Shown: in pieces, positions 50,078-59,592 of the stretch
Layout of the letters: every line of letters starts with the position of its first letter
Numbering within the stretch: position 1 is the first letter of the stretch
Source: Parashewanella tropica
GTDB lineage: Bacteria; Pseudomonadota; Gammaproteobacteria; Enterobacterales; Shewanellaceae
Direction: 5' to 3'
Length of the DNA: 64,000 nucleotides
NCBI RefSeq assembly: GCF_004358445.1
Contig: NZ_CP037951.1
Coordinates: 421,501-485,500 of the forward strand
Position numbers and translations under genes: made by a program
Notes under the pieces: model-generated
Seen by the model: only the letters and a program-made list of their open reading frames with translations
What the model was told of the DNA's origin: nothing
Databases searched by the model: none

Positions 50078-51032
50078 GAGTTCAGTTGTTCCTTCTCACA
50101 TTACGCTTGCAGGATCACGTTTGGGAGTGAGATTTGAGCGTGACATTGACTTTGAAACGATTAAATCAATGGAAAAGTGGGAGAGCTTTCAAGTCTATAC
50201 TTTAGAGTCGCAGCTGCATAAACGTATCGTAGATCGTTTTTTTGGCCTGCGTACCTATGAAGCATACCTACAACTCTATACCATTATTCGTACTGATGAT
50301 TTGGCTATCGCATCCAATGCTTATTATCGATTACAATCTCTATTAAGAACGCGACAATCACAATCATCTAGACATGCGCAGGGGAGTGTTCAAACATGCG
50401 CCTCACCACAATCCTTGAGTAACCCAAAAGAGCTGGTTGCGGCAACAAATATAAGTAAAAAACATCCAGACCCAGGTAGCCCAGTTTATACTTCTATTGG
50501 CGGTGTTCGATATCGTGTTGGTGCCCCACAGTTGAAGTTAAAGCAACTGTCTACTGATGGTGCTAAGGGAGACCAAGTTACTACTTCAGCCGCGATTGAA
50601 GTGTATTCTGATGTAGAGACTTTAAGGCTTGGAGCAATAAAAACTCGGCCGTCTTCAACAAACTTTGGGATCCCAGAGGAGGATTTCACTACTCCATTTA
50701 ATATCGAAGAGCTTATCGAATTCTGTGACTGTCATTTTGAAAACCGAGAAGAGGCCGTTAAAGATTTCAAAATCATCTTGATGTCAGACAATGAAACAGA
50801 GTGTTTCAGAGCATTATTGAACCTTGAGGCAAATTGCTTTGATTGCCGAATTCAATTTAAACATGAGGAGAATGGCGATAGACATGCTTATTTTTTGTTA
50901 GACAAAAAGGGGAAAGCCACGTTACTCAGAAGCAGTGATTTCCAAATTCCATCGACTTGGGGAGCTCAAAGAAAGCAAGTTTTATTAGATGGAGCTTCAC
51001 CATTGCAATTCCCATATATACCAAGATATTAA
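50076..51032 (+). CDS. Unknown protein sharing an N-terminal motif with the kinase-like effector candidate
   Basis: I do not recognise a domain. The frame opens with TTG at 50076 immediately after a terminator and has no ribosome-binding site, so translation may begin at TTG 50121 or GTG 50127 behind GGATC; Met32 (50169) is also possible. Residues 47-71 (numbered from 50076), LHKRIVDRFF then GLRTYEAYLQLYTII, align without gaps to residues 39-63 of the 59593-61470 product. The C-terminal half includes a cysteine cluster (EFCDCHF, EANCFDCRIQF) and ends PYIPRY. No signal peptide or membrane helix. It is upstream of the U-box genes on the same strand. Confidence 0.7.
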   Translation: MSSVVPSHITLAGSRLGVRFERDIDFETIKSMEKWESFQVYTLESQLHKRIVDRFFGLRTYEAYLQLYTIIRTDDLAIASNAYYRLQSLLRTRQSQSSRHAQGSVQTCASPQSLSNPKELVAATNISKKHPDPGSPVYTSIGGVRYRVGAPQLKLKQLSTDGAKGDQVTTSAAIEVYSDVETLRLGAIKTRPSSTNFGIPEEDFTTPFNIEELIEFCDCHFENREEAVKDFKIILMSDNETECFRALLNLEANCFDCRIQFKHEENGDRHAYFLLDKKGKATLLRSSDFQIPSTWGAQRKQVLLDGASPLQFPYIPRY

Positions 51033-51062
51033 GAGATTATTTTCTTTATATTGTCAGTGCAT

Positions 51063-51084
51063 TAGATAAACGATAATTCATCAT
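51063..51084 (+). promoter_or_regulatory. Conserved upstream motif, copy 1
   Basis: TAGATAAACGATAATTCATC with trailing AT is repeated at 53573-53594, 20 of 22 bases identical. It lies 74 bases before the first U-box gene. It may be a promoter element or a regulator site, or a relic of duplication. Confidence 0.5.
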
Positions 51085-51157
51085 CAGTACCTGATAATTT
51101 TTCTAGAATAGGAGTATTTACTGCTTGATCTCGAATCTATAAATTGGTGTGGTTGAT

Positions 51158-53530
51158 ATGTCGTTAGATTTGGTTTGGAACTGTAGTCAGCAAGAACTGG
51201 ATCGTTTGGAAAACCTTAAGCCTTGTATAACTCAAAAAAAAGAGACTTCGGCGCGAATCCTGATTACAGGTATACATCGTGATAAATGCAAAGATGTTCT
51301 TTTTATTAAGTACAACCAAAAACTAAGAAAGTGGGAAGTCACTGTAAATCATAACCCTCATGAAGAGTCAAGAAAAGCCTGTAATGCATTACGCGTTTTT
51401 CTAAATGGCAAAACCGAATATCCTGACCTTACATGTAGTGAAGTTGATGGCTTTTTGTACGTTGGTTCACGACCGGTTTTATCGCAACACCCCAAAGCAT
51501 GGAAAGCTGCGACGACTCAATCAAAAGGACTATCTTTAGCAGCGCTAAATGCATCAGCCACACCTTTAAACGTCGCTGCATCGTCAGTGAGCGAGCAAGC
51601 AAAACCAAAAATAAAGGAACCATCAGCTCGTCCCCATTTTGATTCACCAGAATCGCTTATTAGTCGTATACATAAACTTTTACACTCTAAATATGATGAA
51701 AGAACATACCTTGATTGCTACATCCAAGTGACCGAAACACTGTTATCGGATGAGTGGGCATCAGTGCAGGAACGAGATAAAGATGGCAGCATCAAAAGGA
51801 TGAAACTCGATCCTGAAATAGAATTAGCAGTCAAGCAATTGATAGTGCAATGTGTTGAACATAAATACAGTGAATTTCTAGAACTCCAGAAAAATGGAGG
51901 CCTTGATAAACGGAAGCAAAAAGAGTGGATGGATGAAGGTAACCTTTATTCTAGTCGGTGTGCCAGTTCAGAAGAGGTACTCCCGTATGCTGCTCTGTTA
52001 TCGAGTTGGACATTAATTTTAAGACAAGTTGTATTCCAACTTTCTCCATATGACTCGGCTAGTGATTTAAGGTACGAGTTAAGAGGTTTATTTAATGATC
52101 TCATTCCCACTCGACTGTTCTATAGTATTTCATTTAGTGAATACGGACCTGCTAAACCATATAGCCGAGTGACTTTCAATAAAGCTTGCGATAAATGGAA
52201 AACCGAACAGCAAGAATACTCTTATAGGCCAAGTAAGAGATGCGAAGTTAATCCATCAACTCTAGATCAGTTGGAACTCTTTCTGCATTTTGTAGAAAAA
52301 AGACCGTTAACGGGGGCAACTATCCCTCTAGTAGGCTGTCGTGTAACGTTGAGCAAGAAGCTTGGTGGGAGTAAAGATAAAGTTAAGCGAACAAGTTCAG
52401 AAGCAATTTCATTAAGGCTCACATCTGATCACAAAGTAAACCCTATGCTGCTAGAGTCCAAGCCGCTTGTACTACCACCACGCGATGACTATCAAGCTGT
52501 TCTTACCGTATTATTCCCTGAAACTGGGCATTTATATGTACTACCGAAAGTAATAGATGAAGATGAAGCCATTTTCCATCAAAGACTTGATGCGTTACTG
52601 ATTAAAGAAAAGAGCAAAAAGGTAAACGTTGTTTTTTTCTCTGTTAAGCAAGGCTCTTTATCGTTATTGAGTGACTTGAGTCTTCGCTTCGGTGAGCGTA
52701 CTCAGTTCAACATTATCACCCCGTTTAGACGGTTGACCAAGAATCAAGAGTATAAGCCCAAAAGTGCTAAGTGGGCACTTCAACATTACACTTTGATGGT
52801 GGAAGATCTCACTGAGGCTATGGGGAATTTTGGTTTTACTTTTTATGAGAAAGGACAGCAGTTTACTCTCACGCTTGGCGGCAATTCAAGAGCCGCAGCG
52901 GTACAAACAGAGAGTGTGAAAGCACCTTATACTTGGTCACAAGAATTAGCTACGAAGCCTTCTGACAGCTTAATGTCAATTGGGTTAGAACTTTTACAAA
53001 GCTTCTTATATCAAATGACGTGTTGCATTTCACTTGCTGGTATCACCGAAGTCAATACCCCCTGTTTAGATAAAGAGGGTCATTTTTTTGATAAAGAGTT
53101 GTTATTAATTTGGTTGCAAAAACATCAAACTAATCCTGCCAATAATGAACCTATGACAGAAAAAGATATCGTTGAAACTGGGATTTTCATCACAATGATT
53201 CACCAACTACGGGCTCGGCTGATTCTTAGTGGTAACGAAGAAATTCCAAAAGCTGACCCCCTCACAGAAAAAGTGTTGGAGGCAAAGCAAAGACAGTTAG
53301 GAAGAGATGGAGATCGCGTACAACAATTATTAAATAGAAAGATCGACCCCATTAAGGTTGTTGAGGATACTTCAAGTTCTGAAGAAGATGAAGTCGCACT
53401 AGAAAAGCAACGACTTAGACATCAGCAGCAGGAACACACATCTGATTCGAGTAGTGATGATGATACTGAATTAACAAAGCAGCAAATTCAGCGCCAACAA
53501 CAAGTGCCATCTTATACAAGTGCGGTGTAA
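51158..53530 (+). CDS. Large effector-like protein with C-terminal U-box-like domain (paralogue 1)
   Basis: The start at ATG 51158 gives 790 residues and matches the paralogue start (M-S-L-D-L-VW against M-A-I-E-V-VW); a GTG nine bases upstream is possible. An N-terminal domain of about 110 residues ends in RKACNALRVFL, then comes a linker, and the block HFDSPESLISRIHKLLHSKY leads a region of about 80 residues shared with the paralogue. A long middle region contains RDDYQAVLTVLFPETGHLY. At about 620-692 a U-box-like module reads CCISLAGITEVNTPCLDKEG, HFFDKELLLIWL, NPANNEPMTEKDI. The acidic tail is SSSEEDE and Gln/Asp-rich. A ubiquitin-ligase role in a host is inferred. Confidence 0.8.
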   Translation: MSLDLVWNCSQQELDRLENLKPCITQKKETSARILITGIHRDKCKDVLFIKYNQKLRKWEVTVNHNPHEESRKACNALRVFLNGKTEYPDLTCSEVDGFLYVGSRPVLSQHPKAWKAATTQSKGLSLAALNASATPLNVAASSVSEQAKPKIKEPSARPHFDSPESLISRIHKLLHSKYDERTYLDCYIQVTETLLSDEWASVQERDKDGSIKRMKLDPEIELAVKQLIVQCVEHKYSEFLELQKNGGLDKRKQKEWMDEGNLYSSRCASSEEVLPYAALLSSWTLILRQVVFQLSPYDSASDLRYELRGLFNDLIPTRLFYSISFSEYGPAKPYSRVTFNKACDKWKTEQQEYSYRPSKRCEVNPSTLDQLELFLHFVEKRPLTGATIPLVGCRVTLSKKLGGSKDKVKRTSSEAISLRLTSDHKVNPMLLESKPLVLPPRDDYQAVLTVLFPETGHLYVLPKVIDEDEAIFHQRLDALLIKEKSKKVNVVFFSVKQGSLSLLSDLSLRFGERTQFNIITPFRRLTKNQEYKPKSAKWALQHYTLMVEDLTEAMGNFGFTFYEKGQQFTLTLGGNSRAAAVQTESVKAPYTWSQELATKPSDSLMSIGLELLQSFLYQMTCCISLAGITEVNTPCLDKEGHFFDKELLLIWLQKHQTNPANNEPMTEKDIVETGIFITMIHQLRARLILSGNEEIPKADPLTEKVLEAKQRQLGRDGDRVQQLLNRKIDPIKVVEDTSSSEEDEVALEKQRLRHQQQEHTSDSSSDDDTELTKQQIQRQQQVPSYTSAV

Positions 53531-53572
53531 AGCCTAGTTACGGCTAAGAGCGAAGCCAAACCGAGAACCTTC

Positions 53573-53594
53573 TAGATAAATCATAATTCATCAT
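53573..53594 (+). promoter_or_regulatory. Conserved upstream motif, copy 2
   Basis: TAGATAAATCATAATTCATC with trailing AT repeats the sequence at 51063-51084 with two differences. It lies 81 bases before the second U-box gene, a similar distance to that of copy 1. Confidence 0.5.
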
Positions 53595-53675
53595 ATTTGC
53601 CTATTTTATTCGATAGAATGTCATTACTAATATTTTCAATGAGATCGAGAAGAAGTTCGATAGAGGTTAATCATA

Positions 53676-55934
53676 ATGGCGATAGAAGTAGTATGGTCGG
53701 TTAATCGTCACCAATTTGTGACTTTACGCGAATTGGCTTCTATAGCCGCTTCGAAAAAGGATGTGAATGTTAAGGTTAATATTACAAAAAAACGAGTTTT
53801 ATTGCATTCCGAAACAGTTGCTCTAACGTATAACAGAGCAAATGGGCACTGGGTGGTCACAATGCCAGATGTTACAAATCGTAATAGGGAAATGAGTAAG
53901 GTATGTGCGGCTTTGGTCGATTTTTTACATGATGATACGGTTCAAGGTTTTGAAATTCTTGAGTCTGATGGCAGTGAGCAATTAGCCGTAAGCTTTAAAG
54001 CAAAAAGCTCACAACTCTGTCCAGATGATGCAGCCACTTCATTCTTTGCCCCCATGAACGCTAAACCACTTCAAGGGGATATTGGCAAAGTCACTCCTCC
54101 TAAAAAAATGCGCAGCCATTTTGATACACCTCAAGCGCTTATTAAAAATATTAATGAATTATTGGAAAAAACCTACAATGAGCAAGAACATTTAGATTGT
54201 TACACCAAAGCATCTGAAACCCTTTTATCAGATGAATGGGGAATTATTCTGGAGCGTGATACCGACGGCAGCTTTAAAGAAATTTGCCTTGATATAACTA
54301 TTTGCAGAACGCTTAAAGCTTTGATTGCAAGGATAGTAGAGAATAAATACAGTGAGTTTTTACGTATAAGTAATAAGCGAAATGCAACATATGGAGACAT
54401 GAGAGATTGGATAGGAGATACAGTATCTGAACATGAGCATTTTTATTCCAACGCTCATATTCTGCCATATTTAGCTCAAGTTGCCAGCTGGAGCTTCATC
54501 TTAAGACGTTCAATTTTTCCTTTTTTACCACACCAATCACCAGATGTTTTTAGAGCTGAAGTATTTGGTTTATTTTACGAGTTAGTTCCAATTGAGTTTA
54601 CCCAAGATAAACAGCCACGGCGCTACTGTAAGCCTGAAAGGTTTAAGCGATCGACTATTCGTGTGGCTAGCGGTAAACAGAGAAGTGGAGTTTCAAAAAA
54701 CAATAGTTGCGGTTGGCGGTTAGGTCCAAGCCACCTCGATGAAATAGAATTAAATCTATATCTTTTGGGTAAAAGACCAATAGCAAACTTAACTATCCCA
54801 TTATCAGGCCGTCAAATCACAGTACAAAAACAGCCTCAAGGTAACATAGAAAAAGTTGACCGTCCAAGTTCACAAACAGAAGCATTGAGGCTCAGTAAAG
54901 AAGGCAAAGTATCGCCGAGGTTTATTGAAAACCAACAATTAGTTTTACCAGCGCGGGACGATTACCAAGCTGTACTTACTGTGTTGTTCCCTGAAAGTGG
55001 GCATTTGTATATATTGCCTAAATTGCTAGGTGAGGGCGAGGCTGTATTCATTAAAAAACTTGATGTCTTACTGGCGAATGAAACCAGTAAGACAATGAAT
55101 ATTGTATTTTTCTCAATTCAACAAGGCTCTTTATCTTTATTGAGTAACTTGAATTTACGCTTTGCAGAGCATACTCAGTTTAATATTATTACACCATTCA
55201 GGCAGCTATCAAAAAATGCGGATATTAGGCCAAAAAATGGAAAATGGCCCTTTCAACAGTACAGTCTAATGGCTGGAGATCTTACTGAAGTTCATGGCCA
55301 TTTGGGTTTTACCTTTTATGAAAGAGAGCAACAATTTCATTTTACTCTTAAAGACAATTCAGAGAGAAGTTCGACCCAAACGGAATGTGTAATAACACCT
55401 TACACTTGGTTGCAAGAGTCAGTTAAAGTTCCTTCCGATAGTTTTATGCTAATTGCTACAGCATTCACACAGAGTTTAAAGCATCGAATGATCTGTCCCT
55501 TAACGCTTGTTGATGTAACTGAAATCGAAAACCCTTGCTTGGATACATCGGGGCATGTTTTTGAGAAGTCGGAATTATTACGAGTGGTGAGAGAGAAGGG
55601 AATAAATCCGTTAACCCGAAAGTCGATGGCTGAAGAAGACATTATTGACTCAGGGCCTATAATTGCATTATTTCGTGATTTAAAAGCTGCTCTCATATTC
55701 GATGGTGTAGATCATGTTCCTGTGGGCGATCCTATTACCGATATGCTTCTGCGGCAACAACAAGATACTTTAGAAAGAGACGGAGATCGGTTAACACAAT
55801 TATCCACAGGACGGAAGAACTCCGATGCTCTTGTTGATACTGCTTCTGCAAGTGCTACAGCGACTTCTAGTTCAGAAGAAGATGATTTAGATTTGATAAA
55901 AAAACAAAATAAGGAATTATCAGAAGAAACCTAG
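53676..55934 (+). CDS. Large effector-like protein with C-terminal U-box-like domain (paralogue 2)
   Basis: This protein of 752 residues starts at ATG 53676 after AGAGG. It is collinear with its upstream paralogue: matching blocks are KVCAALVDFLHDD, HFDTPQALIKNINELLEKTY, ASETLLSDEWGIILERD, RDDYQAVLTVLFPESGHLY, and FGFTFYE-like GHLGFTFYEREQQ. The U-box-like module lies at about 605-675: ICPLTLVDVTEIENPCLDTS, GHVFEKSELLRVV, NPLTRKSMAEEDI, where P-L-T-R-K is the classical U-box second loop. It ends in an acidic, serine-rich tail (SSSEEDDLDL). It is probably a tandem duplicate. The function is inferred only. Confidence 0.82.
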   Translation: MAIEVVWSVNRHQFVTLRELASIAASKKDVNVKVNITKKRVLLHSETVALTYNRANGHWVVTMPDVTNRNREMSKVCAALVDFLHDDTVQGFEILESDGSEQLAVSFKAKSSQLCPDDAATSFFAPMNAKPLQGDIGKVTPPKKMRSHFDTPQALIKNINELLEKTYNEQEHLDCYTKASETLLSDEWGIILERDTDGSFKEICLDITICRTLKALIARIVENKYSEFLRISNKRNATYGDMRDWIGDTVSEHEHFYSNAHILPYLAQVASWSFILRRSIFPFLPHQSPDVFRAEVFGLFYELVPIEFTQDKQPRRYCKPERFKRSTIRVASGKQRSGVSKNNSCGWRLGPSHLDEIELNLYLLGKRPIANLTIPLSGRQITVQKQPQGNIEKVDRPSSQTEALRLSKEGKVSPRFIENQQLVLPARDDYQAVLTVLFPESGHLYILPKLLGEGEAVFIKKLDVLLANETSKTMNIVFFSIQQGSLSLLSNLNLRFAEHTQFNIITPFRQLSKNADIRPKNGKWPFQQYSLMAGDLTEVHGHLGFTFYEREQQFHFTLKDNSERSSTQTECVITPYTWLQESVKVPSDSFMLIATAFTQSLKHRMICPLTLVDVTEIENPCLDTSGHVFEKSELLRVVREKGINPLTRKSMAEEDIIDSGPIIALFRDLKAALIFDGVDHVPVGDPITDMLLRQQQDTLERDGDRLTQLSTGRKNSDALVDTASASATATSSSEEDDLDLIKKQNKELSEET

Positions 55935-56050
55935 TTCTGATTCAAGTCGTCATAATAGAAAAAAGCAGTAAATTGGTATGGAACATCATTGACTGCGAAA
56001 TCCAATCGCAAAGGATATTTTAACAACCCATAGCCAAGATTTAGCGAGTC

Positions 56051-56059
56051 TGGTATAAT
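56051..56059 (+). promoter_or_regulatory. Extended -10 promoter of deaD
   Basis: TGGTATAAT contains the TGn extension and a perfect -10 box. It predicts a leader of about 95 bases before deaD, in keeping with the long cold-shock leaders of such genes. No good -35 box was seen. Confidence 0.65.
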
Positions 56060-56160
56060 CCCTCGCTTCGGTGCGGGAAATCGACACGGGCGATTCTAGG
56101 TTGATTTTCTGTCTTTAGAAGTAAATAGCGCTTCCTGCGCATCCATAAGGCTACAACCTA

Positions 56161-57972
56161 ATGTCATCCAATGAAAAAACCTTCCGTGAACTCGGTCTGT
56201 CCGATGCCCTTCTGCGCTCTCTTGACGAGCTAGGTTACGAAAAACCTACCCCAATTCAGTCTGCCAGTATTGAGCCATTAATGGCTGGCAAAGACATTCT
56301 TGGTCAAGCACAAACTGGTACAGGTAAAACTGGTGCTTTCGCTTTACCATTATTGAACAGCTGTGATGCCAAGCTGTCTCAACCACAAATTTTAGTGCTT
56401 GCTCCGACTCGTGAGCTAGCCGTGCAAGTGGCTGAAGCGTTTAATAGCTACGCCAAATACATGAAAGGCTTCCATGTACTGCCAATCTATGGCGGTCAAA
56501 GCATGGGACAACAATTGCACCAATTAAAGCGTGGTCCACAAGTGATCGTTGGTACACCGGGTCGTGTAATGGATCACATGCGTCGTGGTACGCTTAAACT
56601 TGAGCACTTAAAAGCATTAGTATTGGATGAAGCCGATGAAATGCTAAAAATGGGCTTTATTGATGATATTGAGTGGATCTTAGAGCATAAGCCAGAAGAA
56701 AGTCAGTTAGCGTTGTTCTCTGCAACCATGCCTGAGCAAATTAAACGTGTGGCTAAGAAACACCTTAATGAGCCTGTTCTTGTTAGTATCGCGGCAAGTC
56801 ATACGACTGTTGAGTCAATTGAACAACGTTTTGTACAAATTTCACAGCACAACAAACTTGAAGCGTTAGTACGTGTGTTAGAAGTAGAAAACACCGAAGG
56901 GATCATCATCTTCGTTCGCACTCGTAACTCTTGTGTTGAGTTGGCTGAGAAATTGGAAGCACGTGGTTACGCGTCATCGCCTCTGCATGGTGATATGAAC
57001 CAGCAAGCACGTGAGCGTGCAGTTGATCAGTTAAAAAGCGGCAAGTTAGATATCATTATTGCGACTGACGTTGCAGCGCGTGGTCTTGACGTTGAGCGTA
57101 TTGGTCACGTGATCAACTTTGATATTCCTTACGATACTGAAGCTTATGTACACCGTATTGGTCGTACAGGTCGTGCGGGTCGTACTGGTATGGCAATTTT
57201 GTTTGTGACTCATCGTGAAATGCGTATGCTGCGCACCATTGAGCGTGCAACCAATAGCCGTATTGCTCCAATGAGCATTCCAAGCCCTGAAATCGTAGCT
57301 GAAAAGCGTTTATCACGTTTAGGTGAGCAAGTGGCTCAGACCTTAGCTGGCGATTTAAACTTTATGAAAGAAGCGGTGGCTGAGCTGTGTAATCAACTTG
57401 AAGTTGATACCGATTTATTGGCGGCGGCATTACTACACAAAGTACAAGAAGAGCGTCCGTTACAGTTACCGCCTATGCAAGAGCGCGTACGTGACAAGCG
57501 TGAGCGCAATGATCGTGACGGTCGTCGTAACCGCGATCGTGGTCCAATTGCACCAGGTAAAGCAGAAGGTTTAAAAGACAACCCTGACGTGAAAATGTGT
57601 CGCTACGTAATTGAAGTGGGTCGTGATAACAACGTTGGTGTGGGTAACATTGTTGGCGCAATTGCGAATGAAGCTAACATTGATAGCCGTTACATCGGTC
57701 AAATCCACTTATACGATGCAGTGACCACGGTTGATCTTCCTGAAGGTATGCCAAAAGATGTACTGCAACACCTTAAAAAGGTTCGAGTATGTGGTCGTCA
57801 GTTGAATATCCGTGAAGCCGGTGATCAAGTGATCAATGATGGTGGCAACAGCCGTCCACCACGTCGTCGTAATGGCGATCGTCGAGGTGGAGAACGTCGC
57901 GGTAACGATCGTGGTCGCTCAAACCGTCCACAAGGTGAGCGTCGTCCACGTCGCTCAAAAGAGCAAGCTTAA
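56161..57972 (+). CDS. deaD: DEAD-box RNA helicase DeaD/CsdA
   Basis: DeaD unwinds RNA in ribosome assembly and mRNA turnover in the cold. The 603 residues have the Q motif GYEKPTPIQ, Walker A AQTGTGKT (near 53), the DEAD box VLDEADEMLK (near 155), SAT in LFSATMPEQ and motif VI HRIGRTGRAGR (near 330). A dimerisation region and an RNA-binding domain (about 475-555) follow, and the tail is Arg/Gly-rich. The leader and single-gene context suggest cold-shock control. A hairpin-rich element and terminator follow the gene. Confidence 0.96.
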   Translation: MSSNEKTFRELGLSDALLRSLDELGYEKPTPIQSASIEPLMAGKDILGQAQTGTGKTGAFALPLLNSCDAKLSQPQILVLAPTRELAVQVAEAFNSYAKYMKGFHVLPIYGGQSMGQQLHQLKRGPQVIVGTPGRVMDHMRRGTLKLEHLKALVLDEADEMLKMGFIDDIEWILEHKPEESQLALFSATMPEQIKRVAKKHLNEPVLVSIAASHTTVESIEQRFVQISQHNKLEALVRVLEVENTEGIIIFVRTRNSCVELAEKLEARGYASSPLHGDMNQQARERAVDQLKSGKLDIIIATDVAARGLDVERIGHVINFDIPYDTEAYVHRIGRTGRAGRTGMAILFVTHREMRMLRTIERATNSRIAPMSIPSPEIVAEKRLSRLGEQVAQTLAGDLNFMKEAVAELCNQLEVDTDLLAAALLHKVQEERPLQLPPMQERVRDKRERNDRDGRRNRDRGPIAPGKAEGLKDNPDVKMCRYVIEVGRDNNVGVGNIVGAIANEANIDSRYIGQIHLYDAVTTVDLPEGMPKDVLQHLKKVRVCGRQLNIREAGDQVINDGGNSRPPRRRNGDRRGGERRGNDRGRSNRPQGERRPRRSKEQA

Positions 57973-58003
57973 TCTATCCCAATGTTATGTGGGGTACTTA
58001 GGA

Positions 58004-58092
58004 GCAATAGTGTGAACACCAACAGCAGCGCACATCCATGTGCTGACGACCGTGACATCCTGTCACGGACGGTTGTCTTATCACACTATTGC
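58004..58092. repeat. Structured repeat behind deaD: outer inverted repeat enclosing two hairpins
   Basis: GCAATAGTGTGA (58004-58015) pairs perfectly with TCACACTATTGC (58081-58092). Between them lie hairpins CACAT-CC-ATGTG (58031-58042) and CCGTGACA-TCC-TGTCACGG (58050-58068). This triple-hairpin layout and the CATCC centres resemble the element at 43523-43610, as in REP/REPIN-type families. Confidence 0.65.
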
Positions 58093-58144
58093 ACCAGTCG
58101 ATATGATTTAGAAAATCCACATAATTGATTAAGCAATTAGAATG

Positions 58145-58167
58145 AAAGGAGCTTCGGCTCCTTTTTT
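58145..58167 (+). terminator. Rho-independent terminator of deaD
   Basis: AAAGGAGC (58145-58152) pairs with GCTCCTTT (58157-58164) around TTCG, followed by TTTTG. Confidence 0.88.
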
Positions 58168-58298
58168 GAACGGTAGACTATTGCTTTGTATGTTCTTAAT
58201 ACAAAACCGATTTTTTAGCAGATAGTGTTTTGTATTCGAAGTAGTTTCGCTTACAATCTCCGTCCAACTTTTCTATCACACTTGAAACAGTTGGAATT

Positions 58299-59558
58299 AT
58301 GGAACAAACCTCTCCCCCTTCTAATCTTCAAAATGCCCTCGCGGGATCACAAATGCTTTTTGTTGCCTTCGGCGCAATGGTGTTAATGCCAATTCTGACT
58401 GGACTTGATCCTAGTGTTGCTATGTTTGGTGCGGGTTTGGGGACTTTGTTATTCCAACTGGTTACCAAGCGTAAAGTGCCTGTTTTTCTGGCTTCATCTT
58501 TTGCTTTTATCGCCCCTATTTCTCTGAGTATTCAAAACTGGGGAATTTCTGCGACCATGGGAGGGTTAATTGCCGTTGGTATCGTTTATTTACTGCTCGG
58601 GCAATTCGTGCGATGGCGTGGAACTGAGTTGTTGAAAAAGGTATTACCAGCCGTTGTTGTTGGTCCGGTGATCATGGTGATCGGATTAAGCCTAGCGCCT
58701 GTAGCTGTACAAATGGCGATGGGTAAAACCGGTGATGGCGCGATTGAATTATTTGCATATCAAGATGCCTTAATTGTTTCGATGGCTGCATTAATTACCA
58801 CATTAGCGGTAGCGACTTTAGCTAAGGGGTTATTCCGTTTAGTGCCTATTTTGTGCGGTGTTGTGGTTGGCTCAATTGTCGCAGGCTTTTTAGGCATGCT
58901 TGATGGCAGTAAGATCGCTGAGGCGTCTTGGGTTGCAATGCCGAACTTTGTCGCGCCAGAATTTAACTGGCAAGTGATCCTATTTATGTTGCCTGTGGCC
59001 ATTGCGCCAGCGATTGAGCATATTGGTGATGTACTCGCTATTGGCAACGTAACGGGCAAAGATTATGTGAAAAAGCCGGGGTTACATCGCACATTATCAG
59101 GTGACGGTGTGGCAACCAGTGTCGCGGCTTGTTTTGGTGCACCGCCAAATACCACATATTCAGAAGTCACGGGTGCGGTAATGCTAACTAAAAACTTTAA
59201 TCCAGCAACCATGACGTGGGCGGCTTGTATTGCCATTCTACTTGCGTTTTGTGGCAAGTTAGGGGCATTACTGCAATCTATTCCAACACCAGTAATGGGG
59301 GGGATTTTGATTCTACTGTTTGGTTCTATTGCGGCTGTTGGTATGCACAGTTTAGTGAAAGATCAGGTAGATTTAAGCAAGCAACGTAATTTATGTATTG
59401 TGGCGACCATTCTGGTATTAGGCATTGGCGGTATGTCGGTAGGTTCGGCTACATTCTCACTTACTGGTATCAGTTTATGTGGTGTTGTGGGTATTTTGAT
59501 GAATTTGATTTTGCCGCAAGATAATGAGGCATCGGCTTCTTCTGAGCAAAAATCATAG
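58299..59558 (+). CDS. uraA: Uracil/xanthine permease (NCS2 family)
   Basis: This is a proton-driven nucleobase importer in the inner membrane. The 419 residues predict fourteen membrane segments. The family signature PAIEHIGDVLAIGNVTGKDY (near residue 225) carries the conserved acidic residue in the substrate site, and SEVTGAVMLTKNFNP follows near 289. The closest known class is UraA, so uracil is the likely substrate, but a xanthine or uric-acid specificity cannot be excluded. It is transcribed alone and converges with the kinase-like gene. Confidence 0.9.
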   Translation: MEQTSPPSNLQNALAGSQMLFVAFGAMVLMPILTGLDPSVAMFGAGLGTLLFQLVTKRKVPVFLASSFAFIAPISLSIQNWGISATMGGLIAVGIVYLLLGQFVRWRGTELLKKVLPAVVVGPVIMVIGLSLAPVAVQMAMGKTGDGAIELFAYQDALIVSMAALITTLAVATLAKGLFRLVPILCGVVVGSIVAGFLGMLDGSKIAEASWVAMPNFVAPEFNWQVILFMLPVAIAPAIEHIGDVLAIGNVTGKDYVKKPGLHRTLSGDGVATSVAACFGAPPNTTYSEVTGAVMLTKNFNPATMTWAACIAILLAFCGKLGALLQSIPTPVMGGILILLFGSIAAVGMHSLVKDQVDLSKQRNLCIVATILVLGIGGMSVGSATFSLTGISLCGVVGILMNLILPQDNEASASSEQKS

Positions 59559-59592
59559 TTAAAATGTTTGTAAGAAATTGAGGTATGGCTTC

